Notes under the pieces: model-generated
Told to the model about the DNA's origin: nothing
What the model saw: the letters and a program-made list of their open reading frames with translations, nothing else
Database searches by the model: none
Source: an uncultured Lachnospiraceae bacterium
Lineage (GTDB): Bacteria > Bacillota > Clostridia > Lachnospirales > Lachnospiraceae
DNA length: 64,000 bases
Direction: 5' to 3'
Assembly (NCBI GenBank): GCA_910586315.1
Contig: CAJUIP010000005.1
Coordinates: 1 to 64,000 of the forward strand
In this document: positions 25,902 to 33,084 of the stretch, piece by piece
Position numbering within the stretch: position 1 is the first letter of the stretch
Layout of the letters: the number at the start of each line of letters is the position of its first letter
Program-made: the position numbers and the translations under genes

Positions 25902-26420
25902 ATGAAAAATCCAGAAATTACAATTGAGATGGCAAGCGGAGATTTGATAAAGGCGGAGCTTTATCCGGAGGTGGCCCCAAACACGGTCAATAACTTTTTA
26001 AGCCTGGTAAACAGGGGGTTTTATGACGGATTAATTTTCCACCGTGTGATTAAGGGCTTCATGATCCAGGGAGGATGCCCGGACGGAAACGGCATGGGCG
26101 GCCCGGGTTATTGCATTAAGGGCGAATTTTCCCACAATGGATTCCAAAACGACCTGGCGCATACTCCTGGGGTTCTTTCTATGGCCCGTGCCATGAGTCC
26201 CAATTCGGCCGGTTCCCAGTTCTTTATCATGCATGAGTCCGCACCGTATTTAAACGGAGAATATGCGGCTTTCGGGCAGGTTGTTGAGGGCATGGATGTG
26301 GTTAATAAAATTGCTGAGGTTCGCACCGATTACAGCGACCGTCCGATGAAGGAACAGAAAATTAAAACCATTACAGCGGAGACCTTCGGGGAAGTGTATC
26401 CGGAGCCGGAGAAATGTTAA
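25902..26420 (+). CDS. Cyclophilin-type peptidyl-prolyl cis-trans isomerase
   Basis: The 172-residue enzyme isomerises Xaa-Pro bonds and assists folding. Core cyclophilin motifs are present: FHRVIKGFMIQGG at ~45-57, GVLSMARAMSPNSAGSQFFI at ~89-108 and YAAFGQVVEGMDVV. There is no signal peptide, so it is cytoplasmic. AAAGGAG precedes ATG. It has its own promoter and is followed by a GNAT gene after 37 bp. Confidence 0.93.
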   Translation: MKNPEITIEMASGDLIKAELYPEVAPNTVNNFLSLVNRGFYDGLIFHRVIKGFMIQGGCPDGNGMGGPGYCIKGEFSHNGFQNDLAHTPGVLSMARAMSPNSAGSQFFIMHESAPYLNGEYAAFGQVVEGMDVVNKIAEVRTDYSDRPMKEQKIKTITAETFGEVYPEPEKC

Positions 26421-26457
26421 AAAAATCCGTACCGGAAATCAAAGATGGGAGAAGTAT

Positions 26458-27165
26458 ATGAAGGAAACCAGAATGGTTACTATAAATAACAGAGAAATTC
26501 CTATATTGATTTCGGATGAGAAAGAGGCTCTTCTGGCAGCGAAAGCGGCCGGAGGGGCCATTGTAGGTTTATGGAGGCCTGGAATAAATATGGAGGAGCT
26601 TTCGGGGGCCGTATACGTAGTGGAGGATCCTAAGGATCTGACAAAGGAGTATCTGGAGCGGGTGGCAAGACGCCATCTTGGGCTTCCATGGAAGATCTGT
26701 GAAACCAGGCGCCTTCTGATACGGGAGCTGTTCGGGGATGATTTTGATAAGCTTTGGGGACACAGGATCGGACGGGGATTTCAGACTGTGGAAGAGCTTT
26801 ATGCTTATACTAAGAATCAGTATACATTTTACGAGTTTGGCTTCTGGGCTGTGGTGGAAAAGAAAACGGGGACCCTGGCCGGGGTGGCTGGACTTACGAT
26901 TCCAGGTGAGGACGAGCGCGGGGATTCTGAGATAGAAACGCTTTTCCTTCCGGCAGAGGAAGAAAACCAAGGGGAAACGGAAACCCTGGAGCTGGGGTAT
27001 CATATATTTCCGGACTTCAGAAGAAAGGGATACGGAAAGGAAAGCTGCAAAGCAGTTTTACAGTATGGGAGGGAAAAGCTCCTGGCCGGGGATTTCCTGG
27101 TGCGGATACGGAAGGGGAACGAGGCATCGAAAAGGCTTGCGGAGAGCCTGGGCTTCCATGTTTAG
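26458..27165 (+). CDS. GNAT family acetyltransferase with N-terminal extension
   Basis: The 235-residue protein has a GNAT domain in its C-terminal half: FWAVVEKKTGTLAGVAGLT, LELGYHIFPDFRRKGYGKES (acetyl-CoA loop, ~179-198) and NEASKRLAESLGF. The first ~90 residues (NREIPILISDEKEALLAAK onward) are not part of the catalytic core and have no family I recognise. GGGAG at 26447-26451 supports ATG 26458. Between its end and the next promoter lies a GC-rich imperfect hairpin (27174-27206). Substrate unknown. Confidence 0.82.
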   Translation: MKETRMVTINNREIPILISDEKEALLAAKAAGGAIVGLWRPGINMEELSGAVYVVEDPKDLTKEYLERVARRHLGLPWKICETRRLLIRELFGDDFDKLWGHRIGRGFQTVEELYAYTKNQYTFYEFGFWAVVEKKTGTLAGVAGLTIPGEDERGDSEIETLFLPAEEENQGETETLELGYHIFPDFRRKGYGKESCKAVLQYGREKLLAGDFLVRIRKGNEASKRLAESLGFHV

Positions 27166-27237
27166 TTTTTTTGGCGGCAGGTCACGGGGCGGGGCCGGAC
27201 CGCCGCATTTCACGTTGCATTTTTTTGCGGAAAGTGC

Positions 27238-27267
27238 TTGTCAAATGATATCTTTATCCGGTATACT
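27238..27267 (+). promoter_or_regulatory. Promoter for ispE
   Basis: TTGTCA at 27238-27243 and TATACT at 27262-27267 with an 18-base spacer, 84 bp before the ispE ATG. Confidence 0.75.
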
Positions 27268-27350
27268 GGTTATTGTATACAAGAATAACAGTCTAGACGA
27301 AATGGGACTGTTATATACAGGAAACAAAAAGATACAGGCGGGTGGAGAAT

Positions 27351-28247
27351 ATGACAGACCATTTAGAGCTGAAAGCCTATGGAAAAATCAATCTTGGACT
27401 GGATGTGGTGAGAAAGAGGGAGGACGGCTATCATGAGGTCCGCATGATTATGCAGACTGTGAGCCTGTATGATAAAATAGTGATGGATAAAAGCGGCAGA
27501 CAGGGAATTTGGACGGAAACCAATCTGCCATATGTGCCGGACGGCGAGGGAAATCTGGCCTATCGGGCGGCAAAGCTTTTGCTGGATGAATTTCAGATTT
27601 CTGAAGGAGTGAAGATAAGGATTAAAAAATGCATTCCCGTGGCCGCAGGAATGGCCGGCGGGAGTACGGATGCCGCTGCTGTTTTAGTGGGCATAAACCG
27701 GATGTTTGACCTGGGGCTTAAAAAGCGTGAGCTGATGGCCAGAGGATTAAAGCTGGGGGCCGATGTGCCCTACTGCATCCTCCGGGGGACGGCCCTTTCC
27801 GAGGGGATCGGTGAGGTGCTCACAGAGCTCCCTGCGGCTCCCGGGTGTCATGTGGTTTTGGCGAAACCGCAGATTTCCGTATCCACAAAGGCAGTCTATG
27901 GGAAGCTTAGGGTGGCGGAGCTAAAAGAAGAGGAGCACCCGGATATCGACGGTATGGCGGAGGCCATCCGAAAAAAAGACCTGGATGGCGTGACAGCGCG
28001 CCTGGGAAATGTACTGGAAACTATAACAATTCCGGAACATCCGGAAATTGGAACAATAAAGAAAATTTTACTGGACCACGGCGCCGAGGGAGCATTGATG
28101 AGCGGAAGCGGCCCCACAGTATTTGGAATTTTTAAGTCCCGGGAATCGGCGGCGAAGGCCTGCAGATATCTTAAGGAGGCAGAAAACGGACGGTTGACTC
28201 GTCAGGTCTATTTGACCAGCTTCTTTAACAGAAAATCAGCCAGATAG
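27351..28247 (+). CDS. ispE: 4-diphosphocytidyl-2-C-methyl-D-erythritol kinase
   Basis: IspE phosphorylates CDP-methylerythritol in the MEP route to isoprenoids, including the undecaprenyl carrier used for cell wall. This GHMP kinase has LKAYGKINLGLDVVRKREDG near the N terminus, the ATP loop PVAAGMAGGSTDAAAVL at ~97-113 and the C-terminal GSGPTVFGIF. The start may be ATG 27351 (298 residues) or GTG 27342; GGTGGAG at 27341-27347 leaves only 3 bases before the ATG, so the choice is open. A GntR gene follows after 13 bp. Confidence 0.93.
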   Translation: MTDHLELKAYGKINLGLDVVRKREDGYHEVRMIMQTVSLYDKIVMDKSGRQGIWTETNLPYVPDGEGNLAYRAAKLLLDEFQISEGVKIRIKKCIPVAAGMAGGSTDAAAVLVGINRMFDLGLKKRELMARGLKLGADVPYCILRGTALSEGIGEVLTELPAAPGCHVVLAKPQISVSTKAVYGKLRVAELKEEEHPDIDGMAEAIRKKDLDGVTARLGNVLETITIPEHPEIGTIKKILLDHGAEGALMSGSGPTVFGIFKSRESAAKACRYLKEAENGRLTRQVYLTSFFNRKSAR

Positions 28248-28260
28248 AAGGAGAAGACCA

Positions 28261-28977
28261 ATGACAAGCAATTTTCAAGTGAATATGGATGAATATCTGC
28301 CTCTCAGAGATGTGGTCTTTAAGACTTTGCGTCAGGCGATTTTAAAGGGAGAGCTGGAACCCGGAGAACGGCTTATGGAAATTCAGCTTGCCGAACGGCT
28401 GGGCGTCAGCCGCACGCCAATTCGCGAGGCAATAAGAAAGCTGGAACTGGAGGGACTGGTGCTCATGATTCCCAGAAAAGGCGCGGAGGTCGCAAAGATT
28501 TCTGAAAATAACTTAAGAGATGTACTGGAAGTACGCCGCTCTCTGGAGGAACTGGCCATTGACCTGGCCTGTCAGAGAATGACGCCGGAAGAGCTTCTGG
28601 AGCTTACAAAAACCGAAGAGCTCTTTTCCCAGGCCGTCAGGGAAGGCGATGCCATGCGGATCGCCCAGACGGACGAACGCTACCATGAAATTATATACAA
28701 CAGCACAAAGAACGAAAAACTTGTGCAGATTTTGAACAATCTGCGGGAGCAGATGTACCGTTACCGCCTGGAATACATCAAGGATGAGAACAAGCGCCAG
28801 ATTCTTCTGGTGGAGCATGACCAGATCATTAAGGCACTGGCTCTCAGACATGTTCACGAGGCCAAAATCGCCATACGGGAGCATATTGACAACCAGGAAA
28901 TCACAATCCTTAAAAATTTGAAGGAGCAGGAAAATGACATTCAAAGAAAAATATCTGGCCGGAGAGGTTCCGTTTGA
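28261..28977 (+). CDS. GntR family regulator with FCD domain
   Basis: The 238-residue repressor-type protein has an N-terminal winged helix with LAERLGVSRTPIREAIRKLE at ~44-63 and a C-terminal helical FCD ligand domain (~85-220) with DLACQRMTPEELLELT and the metal-binding His segments (ERYHEII, VEHDQI, IREHIDN). It lies between ispE and a small acidic gene whose start is inside its 3' end (44-bp overlap). Ligand unknown; it may control the aldo/keto reductase downstream. Confidence 0.9.
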   Translation: MTSNFQVNMDEYLPLRDVVFKTLRQAILKGELEPGERLMEIQLAERLGVSRTPIREAIRKLELEGLVLMIPRKGAEVAKISENNLRDVLEVRRSLEELAIDLACQRMTPEELLELTKTEELFSQAVREGDAMRIAQTDERYHEIIYNSTKNEKLVQILNNLREQMYRYRLEYIKDENKRQILLVEHDQIIKALALRHVHEAKIAIREHIDNQEITILKNLKEQENDIQRKISGRRGSV

Positions 28978-29137
28978 GGAAATAGACGATTATATTGAAG
29001 TCTGGAACAACAGTAACGATACGTGTACACTGGCGCAGTTCCTGGGGCTCAGTGCAGACGAGGAAGATATCTGGATTGAGGACAGCGATGGGGCGCTTAA
29101 GGAAATGCTGGATAAAGAAAGGAGAAAAGGAAAATGA
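28934..29137 (+). CDS. Small acidic protein of unknown function
   Basis: The 67-residue product MTFKEKYLAGEVPFEEIDDY is followed by WNNSNDTCTLAQFLGLSADE and an acidic helical end. AAGGAG upstream supports ATG 28934 although it lies within the GntR gene, which overlaps by 44 bp in another frame. Its TGA overlaps the ATG of the aldo/keto reductase (ATGA), so the two are translationally coupled. The compact, charged sequence looks like a genuine protein rather than a shadow frame. No family recognised. Confidence 0.75.
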   Translation: MTFKEKYLAGEVPFEEIDDYIEVWNNSNDTCTLAQFLGLSADEEDIWIEDSDGALKEMLDKERRKGK

Positions 29138-30171
29138 CAACGGTAACGCTGGGAAGAACCGGAATCAAAGTCAACAAGAACGGATTCGGAGCACTGCCGA
29201 TTCAGAGGATCGCAAAGGATGAGGCGGCAAGGCTTTTGAGAAAGGCCTATGATGGAGGCATTACGCTGTTTGATACGGCCAGGGCATATTCTGACAGTGA
29301 GGAGAAGATCGGATATGCCATGAGCGATATCCGAAACCATATTTACATTACCACCAAGACAGCGGCCCAGAATGCCGATGCTTTCTGGAAGGATTTGGAA
29401 ACCAGCCTGACACTGTTAAAAACAGACCATGTGGATGTGTACCAGTTCCATAACCCGTCCTTTTGTCCAAAGCCGGGCGATGAAAGCGGTCTTTATGATG
29501 CGGCACTAAAGGCTAGAGAGCAGGGAAAAATCCGGTTTATCGGAATTACCAACCACCGTCTTTCAGTGGCCAATGAGGCAGTGGAAAGCGGGCTCTATGA
29601 TACGCTCCAGTTCCCGTTCTGCTACCTTTGCAGTGACAAGGACGTGGAGCTGGTTGAGGTCTGTAAGAAGAGTAATGTGGGATTCATTGCCATGAAGGCT
29701 TTGTCCGGGGGCCTGATTACCAATTCCGCGGCTGCTTACGCCTTCGAGGCTCAGTATGATAATGTCCTTCCCATATGGGGTGTTCAGAGAGAGCATGAAC
29801 TGGACGAATTCTTAAGTTACATAACAAATCCCCCAGTGATGACAGAGGAAATCAAAGCCCTCATTGAGTCAGACAGAAAGCAGCTTTACGGCAGTTTCTG
29901 CCGCGGCTGCGGATACTGCATGCCATGTCCGGCGGGAATCGAAATCAATAACTGCGCGAGAATGTCTCTGCTGCTCCGCCGCTCTCCGTCCGCCGGACAT
30001 TTATCTGAGGCCGGACAGGCGAAGATGATGAAGATTAAGGACTGCCTTCACTGCAACGCATGCATGAGCAAATGTCCTTATGGTCTTAATACGCCGGAGC
30101 TCCTTCAGAGAAACTTAAAGGACTATGAGGAGGTTCTTGCGGGAAAGGTTATGACACCGACAAATTTTTAA
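29134..30171 (+). CDS. Aldo/keto reductase with C-terminal ferredoxin-like Fe-S domain
   Basis: Residues ~1-250 form the aldo/keto reductase barrel: FGALPIQRI, GITLFDTARAYSDSEEKIGY with the catalytic Asp and Tyr, and HVDVYQFHNPSF. The C-terminal ~90 residues add two [4Fe-4S]-type cysteine groups, CRGCGYCMPCP and CLHCNACMSKCP. Such fusions are common in clostridia and probably pass electrons between a carbonyl substrate and ferredoxin. The start overlaps the stop of the 67-residue gene. Substrate unknown. Confidence 0.93.
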   Translation: MTTVTLGRTGIKVNKNGFGALPIQRIAKDEAARLLRKAYDGGITLFDTARAYSDSEEKIGYAMSDIRNHIYITTKTAAQNADAFWKDLETSLTLLKTDHVDVYQFHNPSFCPKPGDESGLYDAALKAREQGKIRFIGITNHRLSVANEAVESGLYDTLQFPFCYLCSDKDVELVEVCKKSNVGFIAMKALSGGLITNSAAAYAFEAQYDNVLPIWGVQREHELDEFLSYITNPPVMTEEIKALIESDRKQLYGSFCRGCGYCMPCPAGIEINNCARMSLLLRRSPSAGHLSEAGQAKMMKIKDCLHCNACMSKCPYGLNTPELLQRNLKDYEEVLAGKVMTPTNF

Positions 30172-30258
30172 ATATGAACATTTCTAAGTAGATGGGTAAT
30201 TCCTTACTGGCTGTAAGGGACATTAACCATAAATATATTGTAGTAGGAGGGAATCAAT

Positions 30259-30801
30259 ATGATTGTTATGGTAGGAAACCATATCTGCAAAGACTGTGTG
30301 GCTGCAATGGAAGTGATTAACAGGGAGCATCTTCCTATTGAATTTCATGATATGGAAAAGGCTCTGGATTATGTGAAGGAATTTTTGAGCATTCGTGAGG
30401 GAAATCCGGATCTGTTTGAAGAGTGCAGAAGAGAAAACCAGATCGGAATTCCTGTGTTTGTTCTGGAGGACGGCAGGGTGACGAAGGACTGTGAGGAGGC
30501 CTTTGAGGCAGCCAGAAAGAAAAAGAAACCGGTTGTGACCATGATGGGAACCTATCTCTGTAAAGCCTGCCGCGCCAAGTTAGAGATTATCCGGGAAGAG
30601 GGGCTTTCGGTGGAGTTCCATGATATCGTTGAGAACCTGAATGATTTGCGGGCATATCTTAAAATCCGGGAAGAAAATCCGCAGATTTATGATAAGATCC
30701 GTGAGGAAGGCCGGGTTGGAGTTCCGGTATTTGTCCTTCCGGACGGAACCGTCACCGCAGATTCCGCTAAGGCTCTGGACGCAGCAAGAAACCTTAAATA
30801 A
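30259..30801 (+). CDS. Tandem glutaredoxin-related protein (two domains)
   Basis: The 180 residues are two copies of one ~85-residue thioredoxin-fold unit. Repeat 1 has NHICKDCVAAMEVI and IGIPVFVLEDGRVT; repeat 2 has TYLCKACRAKLEII and VGVPVFVLPDGTVT. Each has a CXXC motif (CKDC, CKAC) and the cis-Pro GVPVFV/GIPVFV. LSIREGNPDLFEECR and LKIREENPQIYDKIR align between them. Relatives are usually single-domain glutaredoxin-like proteins, so this looks like an internal duplication. Probably a cytoplasmic dithiol redox or metal-handling protein. AGGAGG precedes ATG. Confidence 0.85.
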   Translation: MIVMVGNHICKDCVAAMEVINREHLPIEFHDMEKALDYVKEFLSIREGNPDLFEECRRENQIGIPVFVLEDGRVTKDCEEAFEAARKKKKPVVTMMGTYLCKACRAKLEIIREEGLSVEFHDIVENLNDLRAYLKIREENPQIYDKIREEGRVGVPVFVLPDGTVTADSAKALDAARNLK

Positions 30802-30848
30802 AAATGTAATTATTCCGTATTTTACAGTTACGGGTAAAAATCCCTTTA

Positions 30849-30946
30849 GGGACTGCCGAAAAACAGCAGATTCCTACAATATATAGTTTCAATATTTTTA
30901 TATATTGGAAATATATTGTAGAATTCCTGATTTTTTCGGCAGTCCC
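30849..30946. repeat. 98-bp imperfect palindrome (terminator or MITE-like)
   Basis: GGGACTGCCGAAAAA (30849-30863) pairs with TTTTTTCGGCAGTCCC (30931-30946), continuing inward through ATTCCTACAATATAT/ATATATTGTAGAATT to an AT-rich tip. CTTTTTT follows on the right. It may end the glutaredoxin transcript, but the stem is far longer than a normal terminator, so an insertion origin is possible. Confidence 0.8.
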
Positions 30947-30953
30947 TTTTTTA

Positions 30954-31025
30954 CTATGAAAGTGTTTCGCGCCGACCGAAACGGAGCGGAGACCGCCAAA
31001 GGCGCGGAACAATCGACTTTCATAG
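30954..31025. repeat. Structured repeat, family A-related (copy 4)
   Basis: Perfect 10-bp terminal inverted repeats CTATGAAAGT (30954-30963) and ACTTTCATAG (31016-31025) match the end of family A. The interior is different but again forms hairpins (GTTTCG-CGCCGAC-CGAAAC and a GC-rich one). The gap 30802-31297 holds this, the palindrome before it and the tetR promoter, and no gene. Confidence 0.75.
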
Positions 31026-31127
31026 GGGGGCTGATACAACGTCAAAAATTGCATGAGGGTTCATAGGAAAGACCTTGTTAAGATTACTTTCATATTTCTT
31101 AAATCTGTATAAATTTCCCCATGGATA

Positions 31128-31156
31128 TTGACAGAGTGACAGCGTGTCACTATAAT
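31128..31156 (+). promoter_or_regulatory. Consensus promoter with embedded TetR operator
   Basis: TTGACA (31128-31133) and TATAAT (31151-31156) are perfect boxes with a 17-base spacer. Within it lies the inverted repeat AGTGACA-GCG-TGTCACT (31135-31151). A repressor bound there would block polymerase. It is about 140 bp before the TetR gene and probably drives the efflux operon. Confidence 0.9.
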
Positions 31157-31297
31157 AACGATAAATTATTACCTTTACATGCGTCCGGCCGCGGGCGCGC
31201 AGCGAAACATGAAAACCCGGCGGTTGAAGGCGGCATTCTGAAGTCATGCCGCTTTGCAGGTCTTTCATAAATAATTAAGAAGAAAAGAGGAGACAGA

Positions 31298-31963
31298 ATG
31301 CCAACAGAACGGTTTGGACGATTACCAAAGGAAAAAGTGGAAGCAATACGTATGGCGGCTGTGCGGGAATTTATGCGTGTGTCTCCCGATGAAGCATCCA
31401 TAAACCGGATCGCCCGGGACGCGGAAATATCCCGCGGCAGCTTTTATACATATTTTGCAGATAAAATGGAGCTGTTAAAATGGATTATCGGCGACAAAAT
31501 CCGTGAATGTCAGCTATCGTATCTGATGCATATGGAGGAAGTAAACGGGGATATCTGGGATACATTGGAATGGGAGTTCCGATACAGCCTGGAGCGTATC
31601 TTTAACGACGGTTTCGTGGATATTATGGGAAATTTGGTGGAGTGCAGCGCTTTTCACAAATTTTTAAAGCAAGGAATGAACGAGGAAAACGCGGCCAATA
31701 AGGATATAATGAACTACTTTGAAAAACTGTATCAGAGTTTGGATAAGGAGCGTTTCCCCATAGAACGACAGATGTTTTATGATCTGATGGAGACCCACTC
31801 GATGATTTTTATGATGGCGTTGAGGAGGTTTCATGTTGACAAGATGCCGTTGGAACAGGTGGAGGAATATTATATACGTCACATAAGGATGCTGCGCTAC
31901 GGAGTTTGTCCGGCAGCAGAACATGGAAACAAGGAGAGGCAGAAGGAGAAGAAAGAAGTATGA
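31298..31963 (+). CDS. TetR/AcrR family repressor of the efflux operon
   Basis: The 221-residue protein has an N-terminal helix-turn-helix (SINRIARDAEISRGSFYTYF, ~residues 34-53) and a helical C-terminal ligand domain. It is the first gene after a consensus promoter whose spacer is a palindrome, and its TGA overlaps the ATG of the adaptor gene. That layout indicates an autoregulated local repressor that is released by a pump substrate. GAGGAG precedes ATG 31298. Confidence 0.92.
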   Translation: MPTERFGRLPKEKVEAIRMAAVREFMRVSPDEASINRIARDAEISRGSFYTYFADKMELLKWIIGDKIRECQLSYLMHMEEVNGDIWDTLEWEFRYSLERIFNDGFVDIMGNLVECSAFHKFLKQGMNEENAANKDIMNYFEKLYQSLDKERFPIERQMFYDLMETHSMIFMMALRRFHVDKMPLEQVEEYYIRHIRMLRYGVCPAAEHGNKERQKEKKEV

Positions 31964-33072
31964 ATAAATTTGGAAAATTCGCAGTTGGAATGATCGCCGC
32001 AGGCGCGCTTGGCGCTGTGGTATTCATGAGAATCAATAAGAAAGAAGAGCCTATGGAGGCTGTGCCGAACCCGACGGTTCAGGTGGAGAATCCCCGCATG
32101 GATACCATTGTCCTTACCACGGATTTAACAGGCACTGTGGAGCCTTCGGATGTGGTTTATGTGATCTCTCAGGGAGCCGGAGAGGTTCTGGAGGTCTTCG
32201 TAAAGCAGGGGGATACCGTTGAAAAGGACCAGAAATTGTTCCGGATTGACAATAAGCAGCTGGAAGCTGCTAAAATTCAGATGAATACGGCGAAGGTATC
32301 CCTGGATGACGCCCAGACAAACCTAAACCGGATGAAAGTCCTTTATGAGAGCGGGGACATTTCCGCCCAGTCCTATGAGCAGGTGGTAAATGGTGTTTCC
32401 ATGGCAAGGCTCCAGTATGATGCCGCCAAATTAAGTTATGATATACAGGCGGAGAACAGCGTGGTAACAGCGCCCATAAGCGGTCTTCTGGAGAGCTTCG
32501 ATGTGGAGGTTCATGATATGATGGGAAGCGGCAGCATGGCGGCCATTATTTCCGGGGGAGGCAGCAAGTCCATCTCCTTTGCCGTCAGCGAACGGGTGAT
32601 GAAGGGGCTTCACGTAGGGGATCCGCTGACTGTGGAGAAGAACGGAACGAAGTATACGGGAATCATTACCGAGATTGGGTCCATGGTGGATCAGCAGAGC
32701 GGTCTCTTTAAAGTAAAAGCGTCCCTGGACGAGGCAGATGCCCTGGCGAACGGAACCATGGTAAAGCTTTATGTGGAATCCCAGAAGGCGGAAGATGTCA
32801 TGACGGTTCCCACCGATTGTGTGTCATACAGCAATGGAGACGCTTATGTGTTCACATATGACGCCGAGGCGGGCGTTGCCCATAAAATACGGATTGAAAA
32901 CGGCTTAATCAGCTCAGAGGTTATGGAGGTAAAAGCTGGTTTGAGCTATGATGACCAGGTGATCACAACATGGTCCAATGAGCTTTATGAGGGTGCGCCG
33001 GTGAATCTGGCGGGAGCAGAAGCAGACAGCGAAGTTCATGCACCAGCGGAAGAAACCACTGCGAACCAGTAA
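31960..33072 (+). CDS. RND efflux adaptor (membrane fusion protein, HlyD/AcrA-like)
   Basis: The 370-residue protein has an N-terminal anchor helix (~5-24), a split lipoyl domain (GAGEVLEVFVKQGDTVEKDQ, and NSVVTAPISGLLESFDVEV), a coiled-coil hairpin of about 60 residues between them, and beta-barrel and membrane-proximal domains. This is the linker of RND pumps. ATG 31960 overlaps the tetR stop and lies behind GAAGGAG; the frame from 31906 would start inside tetR. The pump gene follows after 12 bp. Confidence 0.92.
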   Translation: MNKFGKFAVGMIAAGALGAVVFMRINKKEEPMEAVPNPTVQVENPRMDTIVLTTDLTGTVEPSDVVYVISQGAGEVLEVFVKQGDTVEKDQKLFRIDNKQLEAAKIQMNTAKVSLDDAQTNLNRMKVLYESGDISAQSYEQVVNGVSMARLQYDAAKLSYDIQAENSVVTAPISGLLESFDVEVHDMMGSGSMAAIISGGGSKSISFAVSERVMKGLHVGDPLTVEKNGTKYTGIITEIGSMVDQQSGLFKVKASLDEADALANGTMVKLYVESQKAEDVMTVPTDCVSYSNGDAYVFTYDAEAGVAHKIRIENGLISSEVMEVKAGLSYDDQVITTWSNELYEGAPVNLAGAEADSEVHAPAEETTANQ

Positions 33073-33084
33073 GGAGGCACATTC

